Assembly: GCA_014281115.1 (NCBI GenBank) | Contig: JACONQ010000014.1 | Coordinates: forward strand, 1,798,001 to 1,862,000 | Reading direction: 5' to 3' | DNA from: Laburnicola sp. R22_1 | Lineage: Eukaryota; Ascomycota; Dothideomycetes; Pleosporales; Didymosphaeriaceae | DNA length: 64,000 nt | Shown: one piece after another, positions 9,901-20,148 of the stretch | How positions within the stretch are numbered: the stretch's first letter is position 1 | Layout: the number at the start of each line of letters is the position of its first letter | Made by a program: the position numbers and the translations under genes | The notes under the pieces: generated by a model | What the model was told of the DNA's origin: nothing | The model's input: the letters and a program-made list of their open reading frames with translations, nothing else | Databases searched by the model: none

Positions 9901-11416
9901 GTTCGCAGGAATCGAGAGTGAGAAGTTGTTTAAAACCGAAACGTCTGGTCTAGCAGGATACGCGAAATGTATGTTGTTGATCTCAATGTGCCCAGCGCAT
10001 GTTCCGGGCTTCTCCCCGTCGTCGCTAAGCGGATCGATTTCGGAAACACGGTCGATGACCCGGAAAAGCTCTCCAGCAGCCGATGCAGCTTTCGAAAGAC
10101 TGATGATTTGTGGCGCTATCGTGCTCATCGCAGTGGCTGCGACTATGACAGCGAGGATGACTGTGAATACTTGCCCGGGCTGCGAGACTTCGCCCCTAGC
10201 GTACATGCGGATACCCTGCCAGAAGGCCAGACCGTAGGCGCTGTAAATACAGAAGAATTCAGTAGAAAATAGCACGGCGTAGTTGGGAGACTTTTTCATG
10301 CCAATGGCCCTTGCATCGAGTAGTAAAGAGTCGAACTGGCGGGATAGGAGCGGGTTTAGCCAAAAAGCGTGGACGGTTCGCATAGTTGAGAAGATCTCTT
10401 CGGCTAGTTGACCAGCTCTATCATAGATTCCCAGCATCTGTGTCTCCTGCTTTTGGTCTATGCCAACGCATATACCCTGCAATACTTGATTAGGAGGATT
10501 GGACTGGAAAAGAGCTGGGTAGAACTTGCAATGACAAACATGATGGTTGGAACGATCGAGATGGTGATCAATGTAAGCTTCCATTGCACCGCGAATGCGA
10601 TGATGAAGGCCGTGACAAATGTCGACACACCTTGGACTATGAATAGTTAGAAGACCACTCTAGGAAGCACTCGAATGACGTACTTGTTAAGGTCAACTTC
10701 TCGGATATCCCATTGTTGACGTTGTTCGAACTGGTTGTGATTTGTGAAGTGACTGAGCCAGCTTCAGCAGAATCGAAATAGGCAACGTTCTGCCTCAGTG
10801 TATGTTTCATAAAATCGACTCGCAGCGCTTTCGTGATACGGATAGCGGCGATGGATACAAGTACCTGTTCGATGTCAGAGTCCCCGTGAACGCGGGGGTC
10901 GCCACATCTGCTGTCCGACGAAAATGCACTTACCGAATGAATGTAAACGAGCACGAATTTGGCAACAAAAAGATATAGAAAATAGATTGTGTATCTGTTC
11001 ACTTCGGACTGGTACTGTGCTGGGGTTATGGCTCCGGTCGCGAATCGCACGAAGGTTGTGATAAATTTGCCAAATATCAGATCCATGAACGGCAGCACTG
11101 TTTGGAGGGTAAGCCGGGAAAGCACGTCGATTGTGATAAATGAGTGGTTCTTCACCCACCTGTACCTGCTCCGATGGCAGCAACGAAGGCGATGATGTTG
11201 AGAGCCCAGCTTCTGCGGTCGGCGTACGAGAACACGCGCTGTAGAGAGTCAGCCAGCAATCGTTGAACGAGCATCGGGCCAGCGTACCATGTACCCCCCC
11301 ATCCCCCCTTGCGACTCTTTTTTCACAGAGGCATGTTCCTGGCCGTGTCTCGACTTCGCGGCGACCTCGTGTTGGCTTGGTGACCGCTCTCTCTCGGAGT
11401 GCTCCACATGCTCCAT
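6958..11416 (-). CDS. ABCB-type full-length multidrug/peptide exporter
   Basis: Eleven exons: 11416-11288, 11238-11160, 11097-10934, 10864-10684, 10636-10530, 10476-9840, 9711-9452, 9399-8144, 8063-7979, 7926-7390, 7338-6958. They join in frame to about 1271 residues with the TMD-NBD-TMD-NBD layout of fungal Pmd1/MDR1-type ATP-driven exporters in the plasma membrane. NBD1 shows Walker [10 protein letters not shown], signature LSGGQKQR and Walker [16 protein letters not shown]2 shows [17 protein letters not shown] and [12 protein letters not shown]. Both Q-loops (VQQEPVL) and H-loops ([18 protein letters not shown]) are intact. All introns are GT-AG except 10529-10477, which is GC-AG. The N-terminus is supported by the family motif [11 protein letters not shown] across intron 1. 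It diverges from a Zn2Cys6 regulator, a common drug-pump arrangement. Substrate unknown. Its stop codon is 8 bp from a transposon. Confidence 0.9.
10477..10529 (-). other. GC-AG intron in the ABC transporter gene
   Basis: A 53-bp intron starting GCAAGT and ending TTGCAG, with a CTCCTAATC branch site. Splicing here joins VPTIMFVI to [10 protein letters not shown] in phase 0, as the family requires. No GT donor nearby keeps the frame. Confidence 0.75.
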
Positions 11417-11853
11417 TGTTCTCGCCAAACAGTACCGATGAATCTGAACAATCAGGTTACTTCTGTGTGGCTCCGTGGCAACGTTGCAGCAGGGTGGAAG
11501 TGTAGATTATATCGGCATGGATCTCAGCCGCTTGCGCACATCGAGACGAGACGGCAGGCAGCAGTGAATGGAGTCATCATGGCCTCCCGCATATTATACG
11601 AATGCGCCAATGAGGGCTTCCAAGGAACTTGGAACAAGCCTTCAGGTGCATAACATACTTCAAGCTTGATAAGTTGTCGCGTCGACCAGTCGAGAGCGTC
11701 AGCTTCAGCCGTGGCGCCCGTACTGTGGAGTATGTAGTACCTTGGGTAGCTTGGCACTCGGGACCCGAGGCTTCCGGCACCGAAGGCATCCACATCCCTT
11801 TGCTTTGATGAAACCAGCAGTCGTGGCCGCTTTCCTCGCACTCCGGGACAAAC
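11417..11853. promoter_or_regulatory. Shared divergent promoter of the ABC transporter and Zn2Cys6 genes
   Basis: 437 bp between the two start codons. No further ORF is convincing. Zn2Cys6 proteins usually bind paired CGG-type triplets; several CGG/CCG triplets occur but I cannot single out one site. Confidence 0.5.
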
Positions 11854-14657
11854 ATGGAGAACTTCGAGGAGATGGACATGACGGCCGACGGCCGCATCCA
11901 GCGCGCGGCATGTGATCCCTAGCGAGCCTGGAACCACCTGGCCCACACCCGCTAACTGTAGCCAGTGCGATGGCTGCCGCTCTCGAAAGATTCGATGCGA
12001 TAGAGCTATTCCATGTTCCAACTGCAAGAGCAGCAAGCTGGGTACGTCCTAGTCTTTCAAGTGGTGGGTCGCTCAACGGCCGTCGCTTACCACCTTACCG
12101 CAGCCTGCACCACCACGGCACCAGCTCACAAGCCCCAGCGGCAGCGCGTCCACATATCAGACGAATAGTATGCCCACTATCCCTATGCAAGTCCTAACGC
12201 TGAGAGAAACGTTAGCGAAAAAAAGATTGATCGTATTGAAGACCGTCTCGGCAGCATCGAGCGTGTCCTAGAGACCCTTTCCAACAAACTGGGCAATTTG
12301 GACCTCAAGGGGGACTTCGACCGAAGCAATCATTCCAACTCAGAAAGCACACGGAATGCTCGGGGTCCATGTTCCAGCTCCGAAACGAACGTCTCTACCC
12401 CTGCTGCCTTCGAAGGTGAGACCACTATTAACCGGCAGTCTGAATTCGCTCGTGAACTGCTGGAGCAAGCTGTTGGCAGCACGCCATCCATCGAACAGAA
12501 TGCCGAGATTAAGGCTGCCTTAACCTCCCTACAAGACATGGTCACTAGGCAGGGTACATACACCAACACAGTGACCTCGTCTACCTCGTGCCCCTTTCCA
12601 AACAAGCCATTTGCCGATCTTGACCACACCAAGCTGGAGCAACCTCCATGGAACGTGGTTAGTGAGGTAATCGACAAAGCAGCTGTATATCCGACTGTGG
12701 CGTTTGCAGTGGCGTTTCCGTTCTTGAGAATGCGTAATATGAAGGTCATCTTCAGGGAATTTTTCCATTCACATTCAGAATGCAGCGTTAGCCGAAGAAT
12801 ACTCGTGTATGGTGTGCTTACCAATCTATTCTACGAGTTCTCGTGCTACCCAGTCGTGGATAAGAGGCAGGTGCGTTGCCGAGAGAGCAAATAGCGGCGC
12901 TAAATTAGCACAGAGATGAAAGGTACCGTGGCCTTGCCCACATGTGCAAAAGACAGATGGAGACGGCCATGAGTCAGCTAGATCTCTATATTCCCGCAAC
13001 GTACGAAAACATATTGGCATTGCTCCTCGGCTCGGCATATGCCATTGAGATGAGCAAGCCCTCCCTCTGCCGGACAATGATCTCCACCGCAGCGCATCTC
13101 GCACAGAGTCTTGGATATCATCGTTATCAGACCATGAAGGATGATACGGAAGATGAGCGTAGCGCAAAGACGTACGTGTTCTGGTTCATTTACATGATGG
13201 ACAAGACACTTTCGCTCCGCCTAGGGCGCGCGGGCGTTGTTCAAGATTGGGACATGTCTTTGCCATATCCTAATATCGATTCTGATCATGCTCGTTTTGG
13301 GTCACTCGTCGGGCAGGGATCGAAGGGAACACAAACGTTGCTTTACTGGATCAAAGTCGCCCAAATACAAGGGAACGCATACGAGAAGCTCTTCAGTCCA
13401 GCGGGCTTCCTCAGACCAATGGATGAGCGCGCCCATACGGCGACAGAACTTGTAGACGCGCTGAACCGGGCCTGGAGTGAACGTGGCGAGGTAAGTGGTT
13501 TTGATTCTGCTTTACTGGCAATGGGAAACCATACAACCAAAGACAAAGGCCGAGCACTGTAAGCGCGATCAGTGGCACTGTTCCCCACTGTAGCACGGCA
13601 TAAGCAAGGGGCCCCGGCACATCAATAGCAAAACTCGACGAGTAGTTCGAAGGTGTCCTGCCTAGTCTTGCTAACGAGGTTTCTAGGTTGTAAAGCTTGC
13701 ATTTCCAGGCTCTTTCAGTTATGTAAGTTTGGACCCGGTGCTCTGGAAGCACGCTTGAGAAATCCACGCTCTTCCAGCAATCACTCATGAGCCGATGAGC
13801 CGAGTGCTAAGTCATTCCCAGATCAGCGACATTTTCTACCACGCAGATGTAGTGATGCATTACTCGATGTGCGCCTTGATACAGCGGGTCATCAGTCCTG
13901 ACAACGTGACTTTCACCCAAGACTGTCTCGAATCGGCCCGGGCCGCCCTCGTAGCCCATTCGCGGTGTAGCGCGCAGTTCAATGTCAAGGGGAACGAAGA
14001 CTTGTGGTCTGGTTATATCCACTGGTGAGTAGACGGATAGTGATTTGCCGTGGCTCCGGGGGTGAATTCTACGTGTCTGCACACGGGATGCTGATGCAGA
14101 ACAGGGCTGTCCTTCAGGCGCCCTTCACGCCCTTCATCGTTATATTCTGCAACGCCGTCCTGCATTGCGACCCCTTGGACCTCAATAACCTCTCCGACTT
14201 TGTTGTCAGCCTCGAATCCTGTCGCACGGTTTCTGAAGGTGCAGACAAGCTCTACAGAATGTGTCATCTCTTCCTCCAGGTGGCCAAGCTTTATGTCGAA
14301 GCCAAAACAAAAGAGGCGGCTGCCGCCAGTTCCTCTGCGTCCCAAGCGAGCCAGAATGGCTTTGCATCAGCGGGTCATGACGAGTCTGGTATCAGTGTGC
14401 ATACCATGACACAGTTTGATCCGTATCTGAGCGCGCTGGGGTTGATGCCAAACTCGGGCTGGCCCGACACGGAATTTGCAGCAGCCGGGGCGGGAGCGTT
14501 TCCACCGGACAGCTTGGATGCGGGTATGACTCCCAGTGGGACGGGCATGCCGGCTGGGAATCCGACCCATGTGCAGGACTGGTTTTCCGGGTCGAGGTAT
14601 CTGTTGAATCTGATGGAAGACGACATGCAAATGCCGGATCTCCACCTCAACCTTTAG
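11854..14657 (+). CDS. Zn2Cys6 fungal transcription factor with Fungal_trans domain
   Basis: Probable exons: 11854-11907, 11966-12041, 12104-12167, 12216-12870, 12909-13490, 13822-14024, 14105-14657. The zinc cluster reads C-x2-C-x6-C-x5-C-x2-C-x6-C (CDGCRSRKIRC, CSNCK, then Cys after an intron), followed by a linker and the coiled coil DRIEDRLGSIERVLE. The fungal-specific regulatory domain lies in exons 4-6 (LYIPATYENILALLLGSAYAIEMSKPSLC, TYVFWFIYMMDKTLSLRLGR). The C-terminus is Ala/Ser/Gly-rich and may activate transcription. Uncertain points: intron 1 works only as GC-AG (GCATGT...GCCAG), intron 4 is only 38 bp, and 13491-13821 is unusually long and may hide an exon or a damaged stretch. 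It lies head to head with the ABC exporter and probably regulates it (inference). Confidence 0.75.
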
Positions 14658-14885
14658 ACGCTGCGAGCTGCGGGGCCACACACGTGGAGAGAGGTAGCGT
14701 GCAAGCAGGACATGCAGGCCCACAGCCGTGTGAAGGGCCCGACCATGTTCACGTTACGTCACGTGCGAGTGCCCCGCAGAAACATCAACGCGTCGTGATG
14801 GTGGCAAATCTGACAAGCTTGGAAGACGACAACACGGTGAACAAGACGACGTCCGCTTCTTCGACCCAAGCCGACGTCGTCAGCC

Positions 14886-15730
14886 ATGGCCGAAGCCGTT
14901 GCCGGCGACGACGTCTGCCCTATCTGCCATCTGCTCCTCTTCGCCCCGGTCAAGACGACGTGCTCGCACCTCTTCTGCGCGTCGTGCATGGGGCGCTGGG
15001 CCGACGCGTCGCAGGCCGCCGCCATGGCGCCCTCGTCGCTCGACCTCGACTTGCGCGCCTTCGGCCCGTCGTATGACGGCGCCTATGGCCTCGAAGCAAA
15101 GTGCCCCATGTGCCGCGCGCCCACCACGGCCCAGCCAGACACGGCCCTGGCTCGGGACCTGGAGGCCCGATACCCACGCATCTACGCGGAACGCCGCACA
15201 GAAGAAAAAGAAGGCGAGCGCGACGCCCGCACCAACCCCCACAACACCGAAGGCGTCATGGTCCTCATTGGAAACAGGCACAAACTCGTGACCGGCGCAC
15301 AGGGCGGAAACAAGCACGGCTGGACCTTCTTTGTCCGACTCTCGCGGCCCGACATCGTCAAAGAAGTGCGGGTCAACCTGCATCCCACATTTCGGCCACC
15401 GAGCGTGGTGCTGCGCAGGCCGCCGTTTGAGGTGCGGAGGCTGGGATGGGGATTCTTCGAGATTGAGGCCGTAATTGTCTTGGTGGACGGCTACGAGTGG
15501 GTCGGTGCACAGGTGGCAAGGGAGGCATGGAGATTGGACTGGACGCTGAGTTTCGAGGGGGCAGGCAAGCAGGAGAGGCTAAGGGGCAGAGTGAGGAGGG
15601 TGGCCGAGCGTGACGACGAGAGGCCGGTGTCGGTCGAGGAGCCACAACATGTAGGTCGAGTGGACTCACTAGGCTGACACCTGCCCTTCTTCTGCCTCAT
15701 TTTCTTCTTTTCATACAGCCTACCAAGTAA
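14886..15730 (+). CDS. RING finger - YEATS domain fusion protein
   Basis: Exons 14886-15650 and 15719-15730 give about 258 residues. The last exon encodes only PTK-stop; the 68-bp intron has GTAGGT, a GGCTGACA branch, a pyrimidine tract and ATACAG. If unspliced the frame ends at 15677. An N-terminal C3HC4 RING has C11, C14, C26, H28, C31, C34, C73 and C76, with a 38-residue loop between the third and fourth pairs. A YEATS domain follows at about residues 125-205: HGWTFFVRL, VRVNLHPTF, PPFEVRRLGWGFFEIE. RING domains act in ubiquitin ligation; YEATS domains bind acyl-lysine on histones. A chromatin-linked ubiquitin ligase is inferred. The C-terminus is basic. Confidence 0.85.
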
Positions 15731-16133
15731 ACCCTTTAGAGACAGTATCGCGTATCCTAGGTATAAGGACGGTACCAGCCTTGTGGCAGGCCTAGCAGGC
15801 TAGTGGCAGGCCTGCTAAGTAACTGTGAACTTCTTGTGATATAATATTGTCTAAGATAACAGCATTTATTATCGTACCTCAGGTAAATTTTTAATAACAC
15901 CACACACACATAGACTAGTATGCCTGTTAGGCCGAAAGCGTCGAGGCGATGCGCATCCCCGGAGTCCGGCCTCCGCAGCAGCCAAGGGAAATCCACTTCC
16001 AAGCCTATAAGAGGGGGCGTGAGCCGCTCAAGAGCCACCTGTCGTTAACCACTCTTCGCCACAAATTCCTTGTGTTAGTCCAACAGAACAAAACAGCAAA
16101 TTCCACCACGCGCAACAACACAAAACATTCAAC
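15731..16133. promoter_or_regulatory. Intergenic region and promoter of the small membrane protein gene
   Basis: About 400 bp. Two near-identical GTGGCAGGCCTxxxAxGCT-like copies lie near 15782-15820, then an AT-rich stretch. A CTATAAG TATA-like box at 16005-16011 lies about 125 bp before the next ATG, followed by an A/C-rich leader typical of fungal 5' UTRs. Confidence 0.5.
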
Positions 16134-16466
16134 ATGGCAACGCATAGAAAATCCAGCACTTTTCCTCTTGCTTCGGAGGTTTTCGGCTCGCTTCGTACAC
16201 GCGGATCCAACACGTCGATACCCATACTGAGACCCACAAAATCGTCTGCGCTGTTCGGAATGCTGTCCATATTCGTTTGCTTCGTCGTAGCATTGTTCAT
16301 CAGTGTCGCGCTGCTTTCCACTGCGCTAAGCCTTCTGGATCCGCGATTGCCGCACGTGTTCCGCATATTTTTTGGTGTTAGTTATGTATTATTACATATC
16401 ATCAAATTGTTGGAGCATAGGGAGGAGAAAGCCTGGAGGTGGGCTACCAAGGATCAACGAAGTTGA
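16134..16466 (+). CDS. Small membrane protein, function unknown
   Basis: A 110-residue frame with no intron. The ATG follows a CAACA-rich leader (CATTCAACATGG), and a TATA-like box lies about 125 bp upstream. It has a polar N-terminus of about 38 residues, a long hydrophobic segment at about 40-66 (SALFGMLSIFVCFVVALFIS) and a second at about 72-92 that ends in a charged tail (EHREEKAWRWATKDQRS). I do not recognise a family. It is either a two-pass protein or a single-pass protein with an amphipathic second helix. The composition and the well-formed promoter favour a real gene. Confidence 0.5.
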   Translation: MATHRKSSTFPLASEVFGSLRTRGSNTSIPILRPTKSSALFGMLSIFVCFVVALFISVALLSTALSLLDPRLPHVFRIFFGVSYVLLHIIKLLEHREEKAWRWATKDQRS

Positions 16467-17186
16467 TGGGATATGTGGGGAGTAGGAACAGCAAGGTTGC
16501 ATGTAGTAATCGCGATCGCTCCAAATTAGGCATTGTGCATTCGACGATCCGATCACATCCCTCGGGACTCTTGTTGTTTATACCCCCACACGCCGAATCT
16601 GGCCACAAGCGAGGAGGAGAATAGCAAAGATGGAAAGAATAACTAAGAGTCAGATCGAGAAAATTCAAAGAAGCGACAGAAGGCGATGCGCAATACATGT
16701 ACCTGCGCTATCAGCTCCAGTGCTTAACGCACAACGGTGGACGGTTCGTTCTAGCACCCTAGGATACAACTGCTCCATAGTCAAATCCAAAACCCATCTA
16801 CACTTTACTCGATAGGAATGCGTCCACAACAGGTGGCAGGGCCTATCTGGATAGCCTAGAAACGCATGATAGATGCAATTGTGAGAGCAGAATGAATAAA
16901 CAAGATTCCACATAAGGATTTACGAAAATCTTGCTGCTCGCTTGAGAACTGTTACTGCGAGTGACTAACCTCCTTCTACGCCAGGAACATAACAGTTCGC
17001 AAGCATCGCAAGCGATTTAGTGGAATCTTTCAGAGTCTTACCAAACGATTATCGTAATCGAACACCTTTCAGCGTGTGAGTTGAAGAGATACAGCACGAT
17101 AACTAGCCCCGTAGTTGTCTATTCTGGATAACTTTAGTACTTGAAAAAAGGTTGTTCAAATTGTTTGATCAAACTTTAGAAGGTTT
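16467..17186. other. Intergenic region, nothing recognised
   Basis: 720 bp between convergent genes, of ordinary to slightly AT-rich composition. Small ORFs occur on both strands but none has coding character. Confidence 0.5.
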
Positions 17187-18122
17187 CTATGCATCGAGAC
17201 CCATATCGAACAACAGAAACTCAGCCGGCTTGTCTCCCACGCTCTCGATGTCAATTTCCCCTGGACCATTGACATTCTCTACGTAGGCGCCATCGCCTTC
17301 CCCCAGCACTGTGTCGCCGATTCTAATCTTGGCACCACCATCCTTCGGCTGCGTCCGCTGTGTCATTATATTATGCAGGAAGACCTTCCTCGGGCCCTTG
17401 GCAACAATGCCGTGCGTAACCGTCTTGCCCGGCGCCAGAATCGACGCATCCATACTCAAATCCGCCTGTAGTCTAATCGGGGACTCATCCGTCTTCTCGC
17501 CCAAGCGCTCCGTATACTCCATTATTCGCGCCAGCTTATCCGTCTTCTGTTCCTGGGTGAACTTCTTCGTCTCGTAGTGCGGCGTCAAGCGGCTCTTGTT
17601 CGGTTTCGCCCAAATTTGCAAGAAGTGCACCTCGTCCTCCTGGTCCCTATTGTACTCGGAATGGCGTATTCCTGTTCCCGCGCTCGTGAACTGCACATGG
17701 CCGCGTTTGAGATTCTCGAGGTTACCCATGCTATCGCGGTGCTCGAGCGTCCCGTTGACAATGTAGGAGAAGATGAGGAACTCGGCATGCGAGTGTGTGC
17801 CGAAGCCGGTCGTGGGCTTGACGCGATCTTCGTTTATAACGCGAAGGGGACCAAAGGACTCGTGTTTGGGGTCGGAGTAGGAGGCGAAGGAGAAGGTGTG
17901 GAAGGTGTACAACCAGTCGTGGTCGGCGTGGCCGCGGGCTGCCCAGGGGCGCTTGGTGACCTTCATGGCTGGCGATGTCGCTGCAGACATGGCACGTATG
18001 GTGTGTTTGAGGGGTTTCGAGGAGAGAGCGCTGCGGAAGCTTGTTGAGAAAGCCAGAGCGGCAGCTAGAAGTGCGACGACGAGTGTTGCGAGATCTTTTG
18101 CTGTGATGAACGAGGGAGGCAT
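17187..18122 (-). CDS. Pirin-family bicupin protein
   Basis: A 311-residue frame with no intron. The pirin N-terminal cupin is clear: FGTHSHAEFLIFSYIVNGTL, EHRDSMGN and FTSAGTGIRHSEYN give the His/His/His/Glu-type metal site of pirins and YhhW-like quercetinases. The C-terminal cupin-like domain (GKTVTHGIVAKGPRKVFLHN) completes the fold. Pirins act as metal-dependent dioxygenases or nuclear redox sensors; which applies here cannot be told. The first 43 residues hold a hydrophobic stretch (about 10-30) that could be a membrane anchor or targeting signal. Met44 (MSAATSP) is an alternative start giving a more usual pirin length. It diverges from the methyltransferase-like gene. Confidence 0.9.
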   Translation of the reverse strand: MPPSFITAKDLATLVVALLAAALAFSTSFRSALSSKPLKHTIRAMSAATSPAMKVTKRPWAARGHADHDWLYTFHTFSFASYSDPKHESFGPLRVINEDRVKPTTGFGTHSHAEFLIFSYIVNGTLEHRDSMGNLENLKRGHVQFTSAGTGIRHSEYNRDQEDEVHFLQIWAKPNKSRLTPHYETKKFTQEQKTDKLARIMEYTERLGEKTDESPIRLQADLSMDASILAPGKTVTHGIVAKGPRKVFLHNIMTQRTQPKDGGAKIRIGDTVLGEGDGAYVENVNGPGEIDIESVGDKPAEFLLFDMGLDA

Positions 18123-18533
18123 TTATACTTGTCAGTTGGCTGCACCCAAGGTTAGTGCTGCATGCTGCAAGATTAAAGAGGCTTCCATGGTGGGCGCGTT
18201 TCCAATGGGCCTCGGTGCTTGATGTGCATTGCAAATGGTGAGTAAAGTCTTAACCAACGTGTCGGGAATGCGCGGCTTACATATGATGACGATGACGCAT
18301 CCATCGGATACGCTAGCCTCTTTCGGATTGCTGCCCTTTGTCCTTTGCGGGAAACACAGGAATGAATAAACATCTAGTCGTCTGCAAATAACTACATGTC
18401 ATAGCACTGAAGAACTTCAACCCAGAATCCTTGCTGAGAGACTGGACAAGCGAACAGTACAGCCCATCCCACAGCGGCAGAACATTCCAAGAATGGATTC
18501 GAGTAGCCTTCAGCATTCCCAATAACGACACTT
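18123..18533. promoter_or_regulatory. Divergent promoter of the pirin and methyltransferase-like genes
   Basis: 411 bp between the two start codons. An open minus-strand frame crosses it but shows no domain. No TATA box is obvious. Confidence 0.45.
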
Positions 18534-19613
18534 ATGTCTACAGAGCCCAAGGCGAAACCACCCTGGCTATTACATAAAGAGCCATTGGTGGTAAGCGAGC
18601 ACATGGACTACACAACTGGTACCACGACGCCAAGGGGAATCCAGTACGTACCATCACGTCTCCTCTCTGATTTATGACCCATGTCTTTCCCTGTACTCGG
18701 CACCATCTCGTTTCCATGATGATTTCAAATCCAAAAGCCTGACCTCCGACAGAATGATCCACCTCATCCGTCCCCAGAAGACATAATATCATATGCCTCT
18801 CTCTTCGACCCTTGTACCTCACTTCCTAAGGCCCTAAATAGCTTCGAAGCCACCTCGAAGCCCCAAACCCTCCGCTCACACATTTCTACTCATGTCAAAT
18901 TTCGCTTCCATAACACCACCATCGGCCTTGTCCCGTCCAAGAAAGAGCGGCACCATGCCAACCCTTATCTCACCCTCTGGACCTACGCCTGCCACGAGCT
19001 CGAATGGGCCGGTCCCTGGCCCTGCACCGTCCACACCAGAACCTCCCACCACATTCTCCCTGTTTTCTACCACCATTTCGGCTGCGTGGTGCCGAGCTAT
19101 GGAGCGCTGCACGTCATTGCGAAGCTTGCGCAACCGGCCAAACCAAGCAAAGAGCCTGTCAAACCCATCTTGGACATTGGTTCCGGTAATGGCTATTGGA
19201 CGTTTATGTTGCGGAATTTTCCAGTGCAAGAGACGGAGATGAAAGAGCTTGATGTACGCGGGGTTGATAATGGATTGAATGAGTATAGGGTCATGTGGAT
19301 ACAGGATACGATCCAGCAAGATGGAGTCACGTATTTGGAGCAGCATGGCGATGGGAAGGGATGTGTTCTGGTTCTCGTCTATCCCCAGGCTACCGGTGGT
19401 TTTACTGGACCGATACTGAAAAGGTTCGAGGGAGACAGTATTGTGGTTGCCGGGACCCAGAACGCGAACGGATTCACTGCATTTCAGGACATGCGCGTAG
19501 ACGAGTGGGTCGAAAAAAAATTACCCGAGTTTGAACTCAAGCTGTGTATGCCGCTACCTAGTTTTCCAGGTAAAGATGAAGCGCTGTTCGTTTTCCAGAG
19601 AAAGAAAGTATAG
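18534..19613 (+). CDS. SAM-dependent methyltransferase-like protein
   Basis: Exons 18534-18647 and 18753-19613 encode about 324 residues. The start is ATGTCTACAG. The 105-bp intron runs from GTACCA to a CCTGACCTCCGACAG branch/acceptor and joins RGIQY to NDPPHP in phase 0. Without the first exon the long second frame has no upstream ATG, which supports the model. A Rossmann motif I (KPILDIGSGNGYW) lies at about residue 180, followed by VRGVDNGLNEYR at the position expected for the acidic SAM-ribose residue. VLVLVYPQATGGF and a C-terminal strand pattern fit a class I methyltransferase fold. The N-terminal 150 residues are not recognised. The substrate is unknown. Confidence 0.7.
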
Positions 19614-20148
19614 GAATAGGAAACAATTTGCGGCAAATTCCATGAATACCCACTTTTATGTTTTCGTCTACACCTTCTCGGGCTTGCGACTCTCCTGCAA
19701 ACGATGCATAAGCGCCATTGCTGCTGAAAATATGGCTAACTCAACAAAGACACAGAGGATGACGTGGCTTTCATCTGCTTCCATTTTGTCTCGAATTGTG
19801 TCTTAGAAGCTACGGGTTAAGTAGATCAATATGCAATGCGCTGCGAGTAGACAAGATGCAATTTCCGGGTGTATGTTCTTATATGTACGTTCATGACGTG
19901 ACGAAAGGTGCCGTGGCTTATTGCGGTAGGCGTGAACTTGCTGTATCTTGTCTGGGCAAAGACTCTGGAACGTGAATATCGTCGGACTTGCTATATGTCG
20001 GCCGGTGCATTTGCAGAGCTGTCTGTTCACGTAGGAGATGCGGAAATGGCTTAACGAGAAAGACTTTGGAGCTCAACTTGCTTTGTAATATGCTAGCCCT
20101 ATCGTTCATGCTTGCGCCCATGTATACCGCACCGACGCTGCCCCATCC
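19614..20148. other. Intergenic region between convergent genes
   Basis: About 535 bp; 3' UTRs of two convergent genes. No feature recognised. Confidence 0.5.

Noticed and set aside
6958..14657. Secondary-metabolite biosynthetic cluster
   Set aside because: Only an exporter and a regulator are present; no PKS, NRPS, terpene synthase or tailoring enzymes adjoin them.
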